64,000 nucleotides of DNA from Dolomedes plantarius (taxonomy: Eukaryota; Arthropoda; Arachnida; Araneae; Dolomedidae). The translations under genes and the position numbers were made by a program. Every line of letters starts with the position of its first letter. Positions within the stretch are counted from its first letter, which is position 1. The stretch lies in assembly GCA_907164885.2 (NCBI GenBank), contig OU015501.1, positions 21,974,631-22,038,630 on the forward strand, written 5' to 3'. Under the pieces are notes generated by a model. That model was given only the letters and a program-made list of their open reading frames with translations. It ran no database searches and had not been told where the DNA came from. This document shows positions 33,901-45,580 of the stretch, in pieces.

Positions 33901-36309
33901 GAAAATTTACCTATTACTGGCTATCGGTTGCTATGCCGGCGTCGGTTAAGCCTAGCCTCGTGATCATTTATGCTCTCTCTTTTATACGCCTCTTTCTCAA
34001 TAAATTATTTCTTCGCTTTCTTTCTTGAGACTGCTCCCAATTTTCACTTGATCGGGCAGCTCGCTTTCGAGCATTCCTGATTTCAGTGCATAAATCCACG
34101 TTGACACGCGGTAGCAAATAGGGCAATGTCTCGCAGCATGTCACACATCTCAACTCTTGCAGATTTTACTTCTTGTTTGGCAAGGAGTGGCAAATCATTG
34201 CATAATTTAACATGGCGCTCAATGGGCATTCTTACAGCTTGTTGAATAAAATGCTCTCAGATTTCGCAAAGTCTTTAGATACGGTATCTAAACAAAGGTA
34301 TATCACTAAATTAAACATTCAGGTACAGCAGGGAAAGGTTTATTCAGTATGACCCGTATTTATTGACAGAGGAATACTGGAGATACGATGCAAGACGCTG
34401 GCCTGAAGTAACGTATCCTGATATCTATACATATCTCAACATAATAATAATCATTCTCAAAGAATGATTATATTCTCTTAAACCTTGCGAAATATTGAAA
34501 AAAAGTGTTAAAATACCTGTTACACACAACTAATATGAGGAATTTTATAAATAAACTTAAATTATTTAACTCAAAATGAAGGTATCGTCCAAAAACACAT
34601 GCAAACGCATAGAAACTGCTTCTGTTTTCTGCCACCCGATCATGACGTCATCTATACAGATGAAAACTGACGTTGCGACTTTTCGCCTTATTGCGGACGG
34701 CCGGTAATGTTTACATCTGGTAGTGGCAGCCGTTGCCATTCGGAGTGTAGAAATATCGTCGATTTTTGTGCCGCATACCTACGCGTTTTATATATATAGA
34801 TTCTGTTGGTGATGCAAGGAAGAAAGCAGCTGAGGAACTTCAGAAGAGTCAAGAAAAATCAAATTCTGTATTTAATTACTGGATGCAATCTTTCAACAAT
34901 GTTAATATTGCAAGTTTTGTGGTTAGTCAAGACATTACTAAGAGAGGAAAACCATACACAGACGGCGAATACATAAAAAGTTGTTTTATAAATGCATCCG
35001 AAGAGCTATTCCGGGATTTTAAGAACATAGAAGATATTCTAAAAAAATTAAAGAATTACCATTGTCTGCTAAAACAGTGAAAGATAGAACAGGCAAAATA
35101 TCTTTGAATATAACCAACCAGCAAGTCGAAGATCTTAAATTGGTTTCAGCTTTATCAATAGCAGTTGAGGAGTCTTGTGACATAAAATGATACAGCGCAA
35201 GTTTCACTTTTTGTACTATTCATTTCATCTACAGGTCCTAAAGAAAAACTTTTAGGATTATTACCACTCAAAGGTCAAACACGTGGAGAAGATATAGCAA
35301 ATGCTGTAATTCAGTGCGTTGAAAAACATCATATTCCACGAGATAAAATTGTCTCAATTTCAACAGACGGGGCGAAAAGTATGACAGGCGTAATAAACGG
35401 GTTTGTTGCTATTTTGAAAGAAAAATTTAATCACGAGATACTTACATATCATTGCATCATTCATCATTATCTCTTTTGCTCAAGATTTTGAAAGACAAAC
35501 TTTGATTCGCTTTCCGAGCCTGTTGAAACATCACCAAGAAAATAATTCTGATATTGACATTTGCTATTTCAAAACAACACTTTTAAATATGAGGGAAGCT
35601 TTTCTCAACAGGTTTCAGGAAGTCAGAAACAGCAAAGCGACGTTAGCCTTTGTTAAAAAACCTCATAATGCTACTGTAACATAATTAATTTTTTCTCCCT
35701 TTAATATCGACATTGGCAACTTTGAAATGCAGCTGCTGGATTTAAAAAACAAAGAATTGCGGAGCTCGAAATTTAAACGTCTTTGTGCTGATCTTGAAAT
35801 ATTGAAGAAAAACAAATGTGAACTTAGTTCACAGTACAAGTGGTCTGCTTTGAAAGACCTGGAGAATGAAGATATGTTGATTTTTAACACCTGGAAAAGT
35901 ATTCCTGACTCAAATAATCAGCTGAAAAAACTAGCGTTTGCTGTTCTTTCCTTATTCGGGTCTACATATTCATGCGAACAATCATTTTCAAGCATGAACC
36001 TTATCAAGAATAAATTGAGAAGTCGTCTTATTGAGATGGTTTGGACATACAGAGAGGATGAACGAAAGGAGATAGACCAAATAAGTATACAAGACGAGTG
36101 AGGATGGGAGAGTTGGAAGGGGTCGACCTCAGCGAACGTACCTCAATCAGGTTGAGGACGTTTTTAGCAGAGGTCAGCTTAGGAGTATCCTAATAAACAA
36201 TGTACAAACATATATAGTTCAAGTTTTAAAAACTTGGCTCTCAAAGGGAATTTCAATCGTTGTACTGTTGATATTTGGCTCTGTTGACTAATGAGTTTGC
36301 CGACCACTG

Positions 36310-36582
36310 GCTTAGGGGAATGTTGGCACTCCTTTGAATTTTAAACCATTGCAAAAGGGCTTCTTCTATGTCAGCATGTGGACTTTTTCGAATTTTCTTA
36401 ATTTTAGTCCAATCTTTTTCAAATTCTTCTTTTAATTTTTCTCTCTTTTTAAAAATATTTGAAATCGTGGCATGACTCACCTTTAATTCGTTGGCTAATG
36501 CTCCATTTTTTTCACCGTTTTCTAATCTGGAAATTATACGAATTTTTTCCTCAACCGTGAAAGTTTTACGTTTTGAACTCAT
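36310..36582 (-). pseudogene. Tigger transposase, N-terminal helix-turn-helix part
   Basis: Reading from MSSKRKTFTVEEKIRIISRL, this is the CENP-B/pogo N-terminal domain, with helix-turn-helix residues about 8-50 (ENGEKNGALANELKVSHATISNIFK). It continues through IEEALLQWFKIQRSANIPLS, where the hAT element inserted. The protein resumes at 30329 with GPILQAKANEFA, as the family's P(I/L)SGPIL motif predicts. This split by an 8-bp-duplicating insertion fixes the order of events. Confidence 0.9.
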
Positions 36583-36769
36583 CATTAAATATGTGGAAGT
36601 ACAGACTACGGAGGTACAGACTGTGATGACTTGTCGGCTGTAGAAAGAGTTGTAAATGCTTTGCACTCTTTCCTCTCGTCACTAGTCTGGAATTTCTGCT
36701 GCCGTTTGGGTTGGTTCCGCACCTCATAAATTTTTCTCATCGTACTCCACTGGTGGGTGGAAGTTTTGG

Positions 36770-39700
36770 GGAACTGGCTTGGCGGCGTATTTCCAAAAAC
36801 GGTAACTTTTTGACAGTATCTGGCAACTTGGCGAAATTTCGGCTCCAAGGATTGATATTGGCGACAAACATGCTACATTGTTTTTATCGCCAAATTTTAT
36901 GCTCAAGCCGATATTACCCGCCATTTTTTAAATCGTTTTCAAGTGATCTGTCCATCAAGAAAATATTTCTAAATTGGTGATATGTGCTTATGTGACTAAA
37001 AATAATTACTATAGATATTTACTGAACTCTGGCCGAATGCACAGAACCAATAATAATCGATGGCATTCTAGAAGGTTTGTTGGTTTGTTTTGTTCTTTTA
37101 TTCACATTCAGATCTGACTCTGTCAATGAAATTTTTGGTTAATGTATTATATATTTTGTTTGGTTTCTGCATAAAAAGGACATTGCTTACTGAATTAATG
37201 TTATGAGAATAACTCAAAGTGTGACAAATTTAAAGATATTGTAATTGAAACAAAAAAATTATGAGAATAGTACTCATAAGTTTTTACTTTAATTCTTTTA
37301 TCTATATTATAGATTTTTTGGCTTATTTGTGTTATAGATTTGATATGATGAACAGCATTATCATTTTATATCTTTTTTATATAGTTGTTTCTTTTATTCA
37401 TATTTTAAAATCTAATCTTTTACAGTTCATATGTTATGTAAATTCATTAGACATATATGTGTATGGTTCAGACCTGTAATACGAGAATTAGCTCTCATCA
37501 TGAAAGGATGCTAGTTGTCTCTTTTTTTTTCCTTTCATCCTACAAACAGCTCTAGCATCAGAGTTATGTTATAATATCAAACATAGTTTATTATAGAATT
37601 TATTGAAAAAGGGACCTTCACCTTCCTAATCTTTTTTAGAAGACAAATTGATTATAAAATATAAGAAATAATACTTCCTGTTTCGTTTAAAATACTTACC
37701 AAAATTTAAAAATAATTTTAAGATTTGCTAATCTCAACTGATATAACTTATAGGTGCATATCTAAATCTAATCTAAATTAAATTTTTAAGCTCTCTTGAC
37801 TATGAAGTAAATTTATGTGAATTATATCTGTGTAAGCTTTTTAAGTGCTCTGGCTCATGAGCCTTTTTCCTTGGGATCGTAAAGTAGCTTAATAATGCTT
37901 TAAATTTTAAAATAGTATTTTTAACTTATATCTCAATGAATCATTTAGCATTTTTAATACACCTTTTGTATTTCTCTCGGTATTCATAAGTGAAGAAAAT
38001 ATGGTTTTATTTCTGTTGTTTCTAATCCCTCCTGGTCTAGCGGCACTTGACCTGGTTCATGAGTCCTTATATCCTCAGCAAGTCCATTAATACGCAAGGG
38101 TCAGTAATAAAGTCCTCCCTAGATAAATTTAAGCAAGTTAGAATGTGACCAGGAGTGGCCTGCTCATTATTACACGTTTTACAAGTGGGGAAGGTTTTGT
38201 TTTGTCCATATAAAATTTTAAGCACCTCAAGTGGCCGAGAGATTGCAGTCTGCTCAGCTCTACCAGGGCAGACACCAACGTACCAGTCAAGGACTGGTTT
38301 TGTTTCTAATACTAGCTGATGTTCTCTTGAAGGTTATGGTTAATTTCCTAGTCTTCTAGAGAGTATTTGCTGGTAAAATCTCATGTGCATGTTTTGGTGT
38401 ACAATATTAATGAAACAGACATTGATCATCAAAAGTACCCATGCTATATATAAGTTGACAATGCAAGCTGCTATTGCAGGAGTATCTGTATTGCAGGAGT
38501 ATCTGTATCACTATGCAGAAATATCTGTAAGAATTGTAAAAGATGTTCTCTGCAAAACAAGAGCATATAATGCTGTAGCATTGGTTTAATTCAGCATTAT
38601 GGTATGGGGTTAAATAATTTTTTTTAATTCAAAGCCCAACAGATAATGTTTCATATGTTGTTAATGCAAATATTTGTGTTTGTACATGCTATTCTGGAAG
38701 GAGTGGAGCTTTGTATAAACGCCAATGTTTTCTAATAGAACAAAACAAAAAAAAATTACCGAATGCTCTTCCTATCAACAGCGAAGAAAGATATTTATTA
38801 CGAGTTTTGGCACTAAGTGATAACTGCCTGCCATTGGATATCTTTGCAACTTTACAAAAACCTGAAGAACCACCAAAGATGCATATCCCTCCCAGAACAA
38901 CATGTGTAGAAACTGATACTTACAATATCAGTGGAAAAATTAATCACAAAAGAATTCATGCAAATACATGAATGACCTTTTGAAGCAGAATGCTGATAAA
39001 GCAACTGTTGCCCATCTCACACAAACTCTAAAAAATATACAAACTATCAATTCACTACAAAACAAAGATTAATATACAGCTCACTTCAATTTCTCGACGA
39101 CATGAAGGGCTTATTTGGAGTAATATTAGAGTACCAGCTAAATGCTAACATAATTTGACCAAGAGAAAAATAGTGAAGCAGAAAAGATGTTTACAACAAA
39201 ATATAATTAACAATGTATTGAATGTAAAATAATTCCGTATGTATGTTCATTTTAAAAACACCAAAATATGATTTAACAATTCAATAAAATCTCAAATTGA
39301 AGGAGTTTTATTGCTTCTTTCTTAGCAAAAGTAAGTCAGCTGGTCTATTATTTTCTTTAAGCTTACTTCAATCTCAAACTTATAGACCCCTTAAAGGGTT
39401 TCATAGTGACCTTTTTGTTTACCATGATGCTGAAGCATAGTTTATCAAGGGCAGATTTGTCGGAGTTTGTTTCATTGCTATAATCATTTTATACTTCATG
39501 CATGACCAAGTATTTATCATTAGTCTATTGTATAGCAAACACACAGGCTCTGAGAGGTGACTTTAGCATTTCACGCCAATTGTCAACAAACCACCTATGC
39601 ACATACCATGACATAGCAAGGAATATCATTCTACAGAACATGGTTCCTTAATAGTGCATCAATTGGTGTAATAGAAAATATGAAACAAAATTATCAATTG

Positions 39701-40620
39701 ATTTTATAGAAGCAATACAATTAATTGCTCGCAAGGCATTTTTTGATTATAAGATTATACATGCACAGAATGCTGAAAAAATTCCTAATACACCCTACAA
39801 AATTTGCAGGTTTATAATATCTTTTGGGAATTTTTTTAAATTTCTGTGTGACACTTCATCATATTGAATTTCTGACGTAACAGGCACAGTGCACGTTTTA
39901 AACAAAACTGCCCTCCAAATTACAATAGTGAATCAAAAGTTTTCAATCATGAGATGATATGGTAATGAAATTATTAGTTTAAAAAAAGAAAATAATAATT
40001 TGCAAGTTATAATACATAACACTAGTTAAATGAAAAAGTACAAAACTACAAAATAACGTAAGATGAAATACATAAAACATGCAAAGAATTTAGTTTTCAC
40101 ATTCTAAATGACATTATATATTATCAGTATTCGCACTGGATACATAACATTACTTGTACTGCACCTAATATGTTTAATATTGTCTTACTATAAAAATATA
40201 TAAAATCTGCGTTTGAATAATGTATAACAACTCATTATACGAAATTTAAAACGTATAAGTTGTTAAAACATATGTTAGTCAAAATACTGTTCAATATTGA
40301 CGTTAAATGCAAAAGTAACAAAAATATAGCTTAGAGTTAATATTAATATAATGCTCGTACCAAATAGTTTCAAATTGAAACCTATCAAAGAAAATTATGA
40401 ACTGCACTACCATCAATAATGAAGAGAATATCAACCACTTTGAATTTGTCAACATGGCGCACGTTGCGACTACAAAAACGGGTTACTGTAAGTTCGGGGT
40501 TGCAATATCTAGTAGCTTCATGATCCAGCTATTAGAATCGAAATTTCGCCAAGTTGCCAGATACTGTCAAAAAGTTACCGTTTTTGGAAATACGCGGCTT
40601 GGCGGGGTGAGCACTTCCGA
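36770..40620. mobile_element. Unidentified 3.8-kb element with 57-bp terminal inverted repeats, nested in Tigger
   Basis: The segment 36785-36841 (GCGTATTTCCAAAAACGG through CTTGGCGAAATTTCG) is matched by its reverse complement at 40539-40595 with at most a few differences. The pair encloses about 3.7 kb of AT-rich sequence that interrupts the Tigger 5' region. Outer boundaries and target duplication could not be fixed. Internal plus-strand ORFs at 38383-38589 and 38711-38971 contain no motif I recognise. A weak tRNA-like promoter stretch (GGTCTAGCGGCA then TGGTTCATGAGTCC) lies near 38033-38069. The superfamily is unknown. Confidence 0.6.
38711..38971 (+). other. Short ORF of unknown nature inside the unidentified element (86 codons)
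   Basis: The reading MYKRQCFLIEQNKKKLPN through NSEERYLLRVLALSDNCLPL and LQKPEEPPKMHIPPRTTC has a protein-like, non-repetitive composition. A similar composition continues in another frame downstream (LLKQNADKATVAHLTQTLKN, after 38971), which suggests a frameshifted remnant. I do not recognise the family. It may be a decayed piece of the element's own protein or a captured gene fragment. Confidence 0.25.
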
Positions 40621-41150
40621 TCATTATGTCCCATTCACTAGTGAACTAGGTGCAGTGAACTAGGTGCCCATACCCCTAGTTTTCTTTTCTTGACGGTTTT
40701 CTGGAGGCACACTTTTTTAGCAACCCCTTTATGAGGGCAACCTTTATGAGGGCTGACCACAGCCGAATTAGTTCATGAGAGTTGGGTTTTATTTTACATT
40801 AAAAAAATGGTTGAAGAACAACGTGCTGCTACTTCCCGTCCGTTCACAATTAACATGCTCTTATAAGCGATTTATTTTCCCAGACACCAATTAATTGAAA
40901 GTCACTAAAAGCGATATGTTCTTACTAACGATGTTATTATAACCGGATTTTGTATCAATTATAACACATGAGAATTGGCCGGGAACTAATAATTCCGTTC
41001 TTTTAAGCGATATGTTTTTATATCCGGTGTTCTTATAAACAATTTTTACTGTATATTTATTTATTTATTTATTTTTGGCATTAATTGCATACATTGACTG
41101 TTGTATTTAATTTGAATGTACTCCGTAGCGAAGTGCGGGTTTTCAGCTAG

Positions 41151-41677
41151 TCTATATATATAAAACAGTTCCGTAACTGACTCACTGACATACAACGCAC
41201 AGACCAAACCGCTGGACCTATAGGGCTGAAATTTTGCATAGCGATTCTTCTTATGGTGTAGGGGTGCACTAAGAAAGATTTTTGAAACATTCTTCTTAGA
41301 TTTTTTTAAATTAAATTTGAAAGCTGTTTTTGTAACTTTTTTTAACTTTGCATTTAAAATAATAATTTGAGGGTTATAAAATTTATATCGCAAGAAAGAT
41401 CATAAAAATTCCTTTAAAATGAAATCTTTTTCGAACCTTTACCTCAATTTTCTGATTTTGGTGAATTTTTAAAGATTAATTTTTAGAATTTAACTTATTA
41501 AATGGTGATCACGTGATTTCTTTTTCTGGTACTTTAAATAAATTTATCGTCACGTGCATAACAACTAAATAGACAAAAAAAATATTTTTTTTTCTTTCTA
41601 ATGCAGCAGACGATAGGATATTATAAAAAAAAAAAATATCCCTTACGATTTTTTTATAAATATAAATAAATAAATAA

Positions 41678-41714
<37 letters not shown>

Positions 41715-41847
41715 ACATCAATTGTATACATTGATCTTCGCATTTATTATAAATTTATATATTTATTTTTTTTGGCATTAATTGCATACATTGACCGTTG
41801 TATTTAATTTTAATGTACTCCGTAGCGAAGCGCGGGTTTTCAGCTAG
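41151..41847 (+). mobile_element. Helitron copy 3, directly abutting copy 2
   Basis: It begins TCTATATATATAAAACAG immediately after the CTAG of copy 2 and ends with hairpin CCGTAGCGAAGCGCGGG and TTTTCAGCTAG at 41847. An (AAAT)n/(AT)n microsatellite (about 41662-41711) has expanded inside. It is non-coding. Confidence 0.85.
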
Positions 41848-42586
41848 TATACATATAAAAGTGTTCCGTGACTGACTGATTGACAGATAACGCACAGACC
41901 AAACCGCTGGACCTAAAGGGCTGAAATTTTGCAGGGTGATTCTTTTTATAGTGTAGGGGTGCACTAAGAAATATTTTTGAAAAATTCTTAGATTTTTTTA
42001 AATTAAATTTTAAGCTGTTTTTGTAACTTTTTTAAAGTTTGCATTTAAAATAATAATCTGAGGGTTATAAAATTTGCATCACGAGATAGATCATAAAAAT
42101 TCCTTTAAAATGAAATCTTTTTCGAATCTTTACCTCCATTTTTGATTTTTGGTGAATTTTTAAAGATTAATTTTTAGAATTTAATTTATTAAATGCTGAT
42201 CAAGTGGTTTCTTTTCTTTTTGTGATACTTTAAATTAATTTTGCATCACGTACATAACAATGAAATAAATTGACATAAAAATATTAAAATGTAGTAAAAG
42301 ATAAAATTTAACCACTAATTGAGATGGATATTTTTTTAAGAATTAAATTCAAATGAGTATGTTTTATGGATATTAAACATACAAATTAATTGCATACATT
42401 GACCTTGTGTTTAATTTGAATATTTTTTTCTATATTATTTTGTCTATAAAAATATCCGTTACGATTTATATATATATATATATATAGATATTTTTTTTCT
42501 TTGGGGGGGGGGGGCATTAATTGCATTCATTGACCGTTGTATTTAATTTGAATGTACTCCGTAGCGAAGCACGAGTATTCAGCTTG
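41848..42586 (+). mobile_element. Helitron copy 4, directly abutting copy 3
   Basis: It begins TATACATATAAAAGTGTTCC and contains the conserved GCACAGACCAAACCGCTGG. It ends CCGTAGCGAAGCACGAG, then ATTCAGCTTG at 42586, a CTTG variant of the CTRR terminus. It includes an (AT)n tract and a poly-G run. Confidence 0.82.
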
Positions 42587-42597
42587 TATCCATAATA

Positions 42598-42773
42598 AAA
42601 AGTAAAAGGATGGCAACTAGAGCATTAGGTGTAATTGTCTGTATGGGAAATTCACTAAAATTAGGAATTGTTCATAGAGACAATGACACCTCTGCCTAAT
42701 GCTACTGTAAATGCTCTTCTGCCCAATGAAGAACTATTAATTAGTTAGAAACTCGTTGCCACCCTTTTCTTTT
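42598..42773. mobile_element. Foldback-type MITE, family member 2
   Basis: AAAAGGATGGCAAC at the left is mirrored by GTTGCCACCCTTTT at the right. Inside, GAGCATTAGGTGT and ACACCTCTGCCTAATGCT pair imperfectly. The right arm (ATTAGTTAGAAACTCGTTGCC) matches that of the element at 24314-24543, so the two belong to one family. Confidence 0.65.
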
Positions 42774-45173
42774 CTTTCTTTATTTATTTATTTGTGGATA
42801 TTCAAAAGCTGTTATGCGTTCCTATTATGCATTTTCGACAAGAATTCTGTATTTTACAAAGTATCGCTTTCTCATCAAAGGGACCCTTTCGAGCCGAAGG
42901 AAAATTAATAAATAGCTTTAAAACGCAATGAACAGCCTTGAAGCTCAGAATATTGAGCTCATCTAAGGGCAAGAAAGTTATAAAAAGAGCACATTTTTTC
43001 CCCTTTGGGTTCAAATAGTATATAACGTCTAGAATGAAATAATACAGATTTCTACGACGACTACATTGCCAGATATAGAATTTTTATATTACACTGTGTA
43101 TGCTACCTTGCCACATATTTGAATTTTAAGTCTATCTCAAAATGGAAAATTTGAAGAATTGCCAACTTTAAAGGTGGAAATTCTTGAAATTATATATCTA
43201 AAAGTATATATCTAAAATTTTTTATATATATATCTAAAATTATATTGTATAAATCTTAAAAGTATTTACCTAAAATTCTCTCGAGATGCTGGTATAAAAC
43301 TTTACACTAAATTCCTTTCTTCTAATTTCATTACACCGTTTTGTCACAGTTTTTGGTTTAGAGGAAAAATTCTGAAAATATTTTCCCTAAAGCAAAAACT
43401 ATCCTTAAAAAAAGCTTTTTTCCCTTTTAAAGGATTAAAAATTTTATAAAAAAATCCTTATCGATCCGGAAAACTGAAAAAAATTTGGCAAGAAGGGCTG
43501 TTGGTTGAGCAGTTATATACAAAATATTTAAAAGCTAAATTTGAAAATTATTGGTGTGTTTTTCATATGTGAAGTAATTTTTAAATAAAGATTCATTTTT
43601 AGGAAAAAAATTAATGCTTGTACATACATTTTTTTTTTCATGGATCACTTAAAGTTATTATGATGAATTTCAGGTAATTTTTTAGATGAATTATTTAGTG
43701 CCGCAAAAACCGTTTACCAAGAAGACCCTGGTTTTCTAACCTTGAGGTCGGTATTCAACCAACAGAACTATTTTAGTGATATGAGGATTTTTTAAAATAT
43801 TTTTCTGATTTCAAACTATTTTCCTTACCATTGTATAGAAGCAATTTCCCTGAAAGACGTAAAATATCTTTTTCTATAATAGTCTTTACCATTCTGACCT
43901 TAAATATCAATTCTTTCAACGAGGAAATTAGATATCATATTTCTTTCTTTTAATTATTTAAACCTTATTTTTATCAAAAGAGAAAAGAAAAATAATTTTT
44001 TTTGAGTTGTTTAAAGAAATATTTGATCAAGGAAATTAACTCTGAGATAATTTAATTGATGTGTAATAAATAAAATAAATACTGTATCACAAGGAATTAA
44101 AGCCAAATAAAGAATAGAAATTTTGTTCGTAAATTCACATTACATAACAGAAATTGTTGTAGGAAAATAGAAGTGGTCATCATACTTAAGAAGCGGTGTA
44201 AACTCATCAAGTAATATCTATATGAAATTCTTCCTACTTTTTCTGTCTTCACGGAATATAAACATAGTATAAAAGCCACCGCAATTCTTCCCCACATCTT
44301 TTTACCTTTCTAACACAGATCTTTCTACTCCTGACATAAAATCAACTATAACAAAGTATATCAACTTGATAAGTCATATTAAATTGAGCATAAAATTGAA
44401 TTTCAACTAATGTCATTTCTGTATAATACAATGAATACGTGAAGCATGTTTATTTCTTGAGCTCTTTTTATGTTTTTCAATATGTCTAGCTCGTTAGTAA
44501 AGATAAGTGAGGTAACAAGGCGATTTTGAAGCATATTCGCGTGAAATATATAAAAAGCCTGAATCTCGGGTAATAGAGGAGAACAAATGAGCATCTTTAA
44601 ATGGATTTTAAGGTATATTTGGCATTAGAAAATTATATGTGAAAGAGCATTGAGTTCAACAAAGCATATCCTTTCACAATTTTTAAGCAACTCGCACGTA
44701 TTTTAGATTTTTATCAGATGGGGGCGTGGAAGTTGTCTCAAACTATATGTTTTGTTCCTTCTTTTTCTTTGCATGATATAGATTTGAATTTAAAGAAAAT
44801 GTCTAGTTTTTAGCGTCCTTTAAGATGACTGAAGTAACAAAATTCCTTTACTTCACTTTATTATAATATCCTTCTAAAAGTTCAAAAGTTTTAGATAGAA
44901 AATTTTCAAGGGAAACCTTTTAGAGTATCTTATAATCGACTTTCTTTTGTGATAAAAAGAGTAATTTGTAGAGAAGTCTTTAATTAAATAGCTTTAAAAC
45001 ACAAGCATGAGTTTCAAGTACTGTAAAATCCAAAGTCTAGTTTCAAAAAGAATTTACAAAACCTTTTCTCTTTCCCTTTTCAATTAAAAAAAATGACTTT
45101 TATTAAGACGAGTAGTTCATTGATTTTAACATAAAAAAAACTTCCCCAATTTACAGAAACATGAGGAGATTCG
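42774..45173. other. Intron 2, AT-rich, no recognised gene
   Basis: Low-complexity AT-rich intronic DNA. The motif TATATCTAAAA is repeated four times near 43190-43260. No element ends or coding sequence are recognised. Confidence 0.55.
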
Positions 45174-45580
45174 AGGTGGCCTTGTGACAGCTCGCCGGAT
45201 TTGCTGAGGTCCTCAGCAAATCCGGGTGCTGAGGATCCGCCGGTGCTGAGGGTCCTCAGATCGAATCCCGATGCGCGTCATTAAATACTTCCATGTCTAG
45301 ACCGAATATGAGCACGTTAAATCCATCGACCGAAAAGTCCCTCTGTGAGGTCAGAGAGAGTGGATCCTGGGAGAGGGTCCGATCCCCCCAGATGTAGCCC
45401 TGGGGTTGCTCTGTCAAAATTGAGGAGGCAACTAGCTAAGACGGACTTCGACCCTTGTGGGGCCATACAAAACAGGAGCCGCTCACATCTGCCCGAAGTC
45501 TATATGGACATGGTTTGGAACATCCTCCCAGGGGGCATTAGAAACAACAACAACAGAAACAAGAACAAAGACAATAGTAA
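45174..45580 (+). repeat. tRNA-derived SINE with a palindromic expansion in its head
   Basis: The head GAGGTGGCCTTGTGACAGC and box B-like GATCGAATCCCG are separated by extra repeated GCTGAGG sequence. The body carries CGACCCTTGTGGGGCC and AACAGGAGCCGC, shared with the other SINEs here. The tail is AACAACAACAG. The plus-strand ORF inside (45345-45614) is just the SINE body. Confidence 0.75.

Larger units (their letters stand above)
31804..36101 (+). pseudogene. hAT transposase remnants, GTF2IRD2/ZBED5-like
   Basis: Pieces appear in the expected order. First is a basic N-terminus (31804, MKRTYKSGSAKRQEKRRKYA). A decayed BED-like zinc finger follows at about 33225-33390 (WTETFAF ... TCLFCKEKL ... 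MTKHVSFNNKYY across frameshifts). Next comes KKAAEELQKSQEKSN with ITKRGKPYTDGEYIKSCF (34795-35000). The RNase H core at about 35220-35470 keeps LLGLLPLKGQTRGEDIANAV and VSISTDGAKSMTG, the second catalytic Asp region. The C-terminal dimerisation domain is at 35727-36101 with STYSCEQSFSSMNLIKNKLR. The first catalytic Asp region reads VEESCD, where the family usually has DES. Several stops and frameshifts and two insertions make it dead. It resembles the transposase captured in vertebrate GTF2IRD2 but is transposon-derived here. Confidence 0.85.
30338..36309 (+). mobile_element. hAT transposon (GTF2IRD2-like transposase) inserted in the Tigger gene
   Basis: The left end CAGTGGTCGGCAAACC and right end GTTTGCCGACCACTG are inverted repeats, flanked by a perfect 8-bp duplication GCTTAGGG (30330-30337 and 36310-36317). 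A subterminal GTGGCTCGCGAGCCACATG palindrome and repeated GTGGCTCTT motifs mark the 5' end. Transposase remnants lie on the plus strand at 31804-36101. The element is itself interrupted by a pogo-type MITE (32089-32882) and foreign sequence at about 33385-34790. Confidence 0.92.
29184..41051 (-). mobile_element. pogo/Tigger-type DNA transposon, split by two nested elements
   Basis: The termini CAGTAAAAATCGTTTATAAG (left) and the right-end reverse complement CAGTAAAAATTGTTTATAAG are nearly perfect inverted repeats, flanked by TA at 29182-29183 and 41052-41053. CAGT ends and TA duplication are typical of Tigger/pogo. Subterminal TTATAAGCGAT and TTATAACCGG motifs recur at both ends. The transposase lies on the minus strand in pieces (36582-36310 and 30329-29555). 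Removing the hAT (about 5,980 bp) and the unidentified 3.8-kb element leaves about 2 kb. Confidence 0.88.
27447..41150 (+). mobile_element. Helitron copy 2, expanded from about 0.8 to 13.7 kb by nested insertions
   Basis: The 5' end TCTATA (27447-27452) follows an A and is split by a Tc1 element. Helitron sequence resumes at 28489 with TACATAAAACAGTTCCGTAA and runs to 29183, where a Tigger element interrupts it. It resumes at 41052 and ends with hairpin CCGTAGCGAAGTGCGG, then TTTTCAGCTAG at 41150, followed by T. Subtracting the Tc1 (about 1,038 bp) and Tigger (about 11,870 bp) leaves about 796 bp, which agrees with copy 1. Confidence 0.85.
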
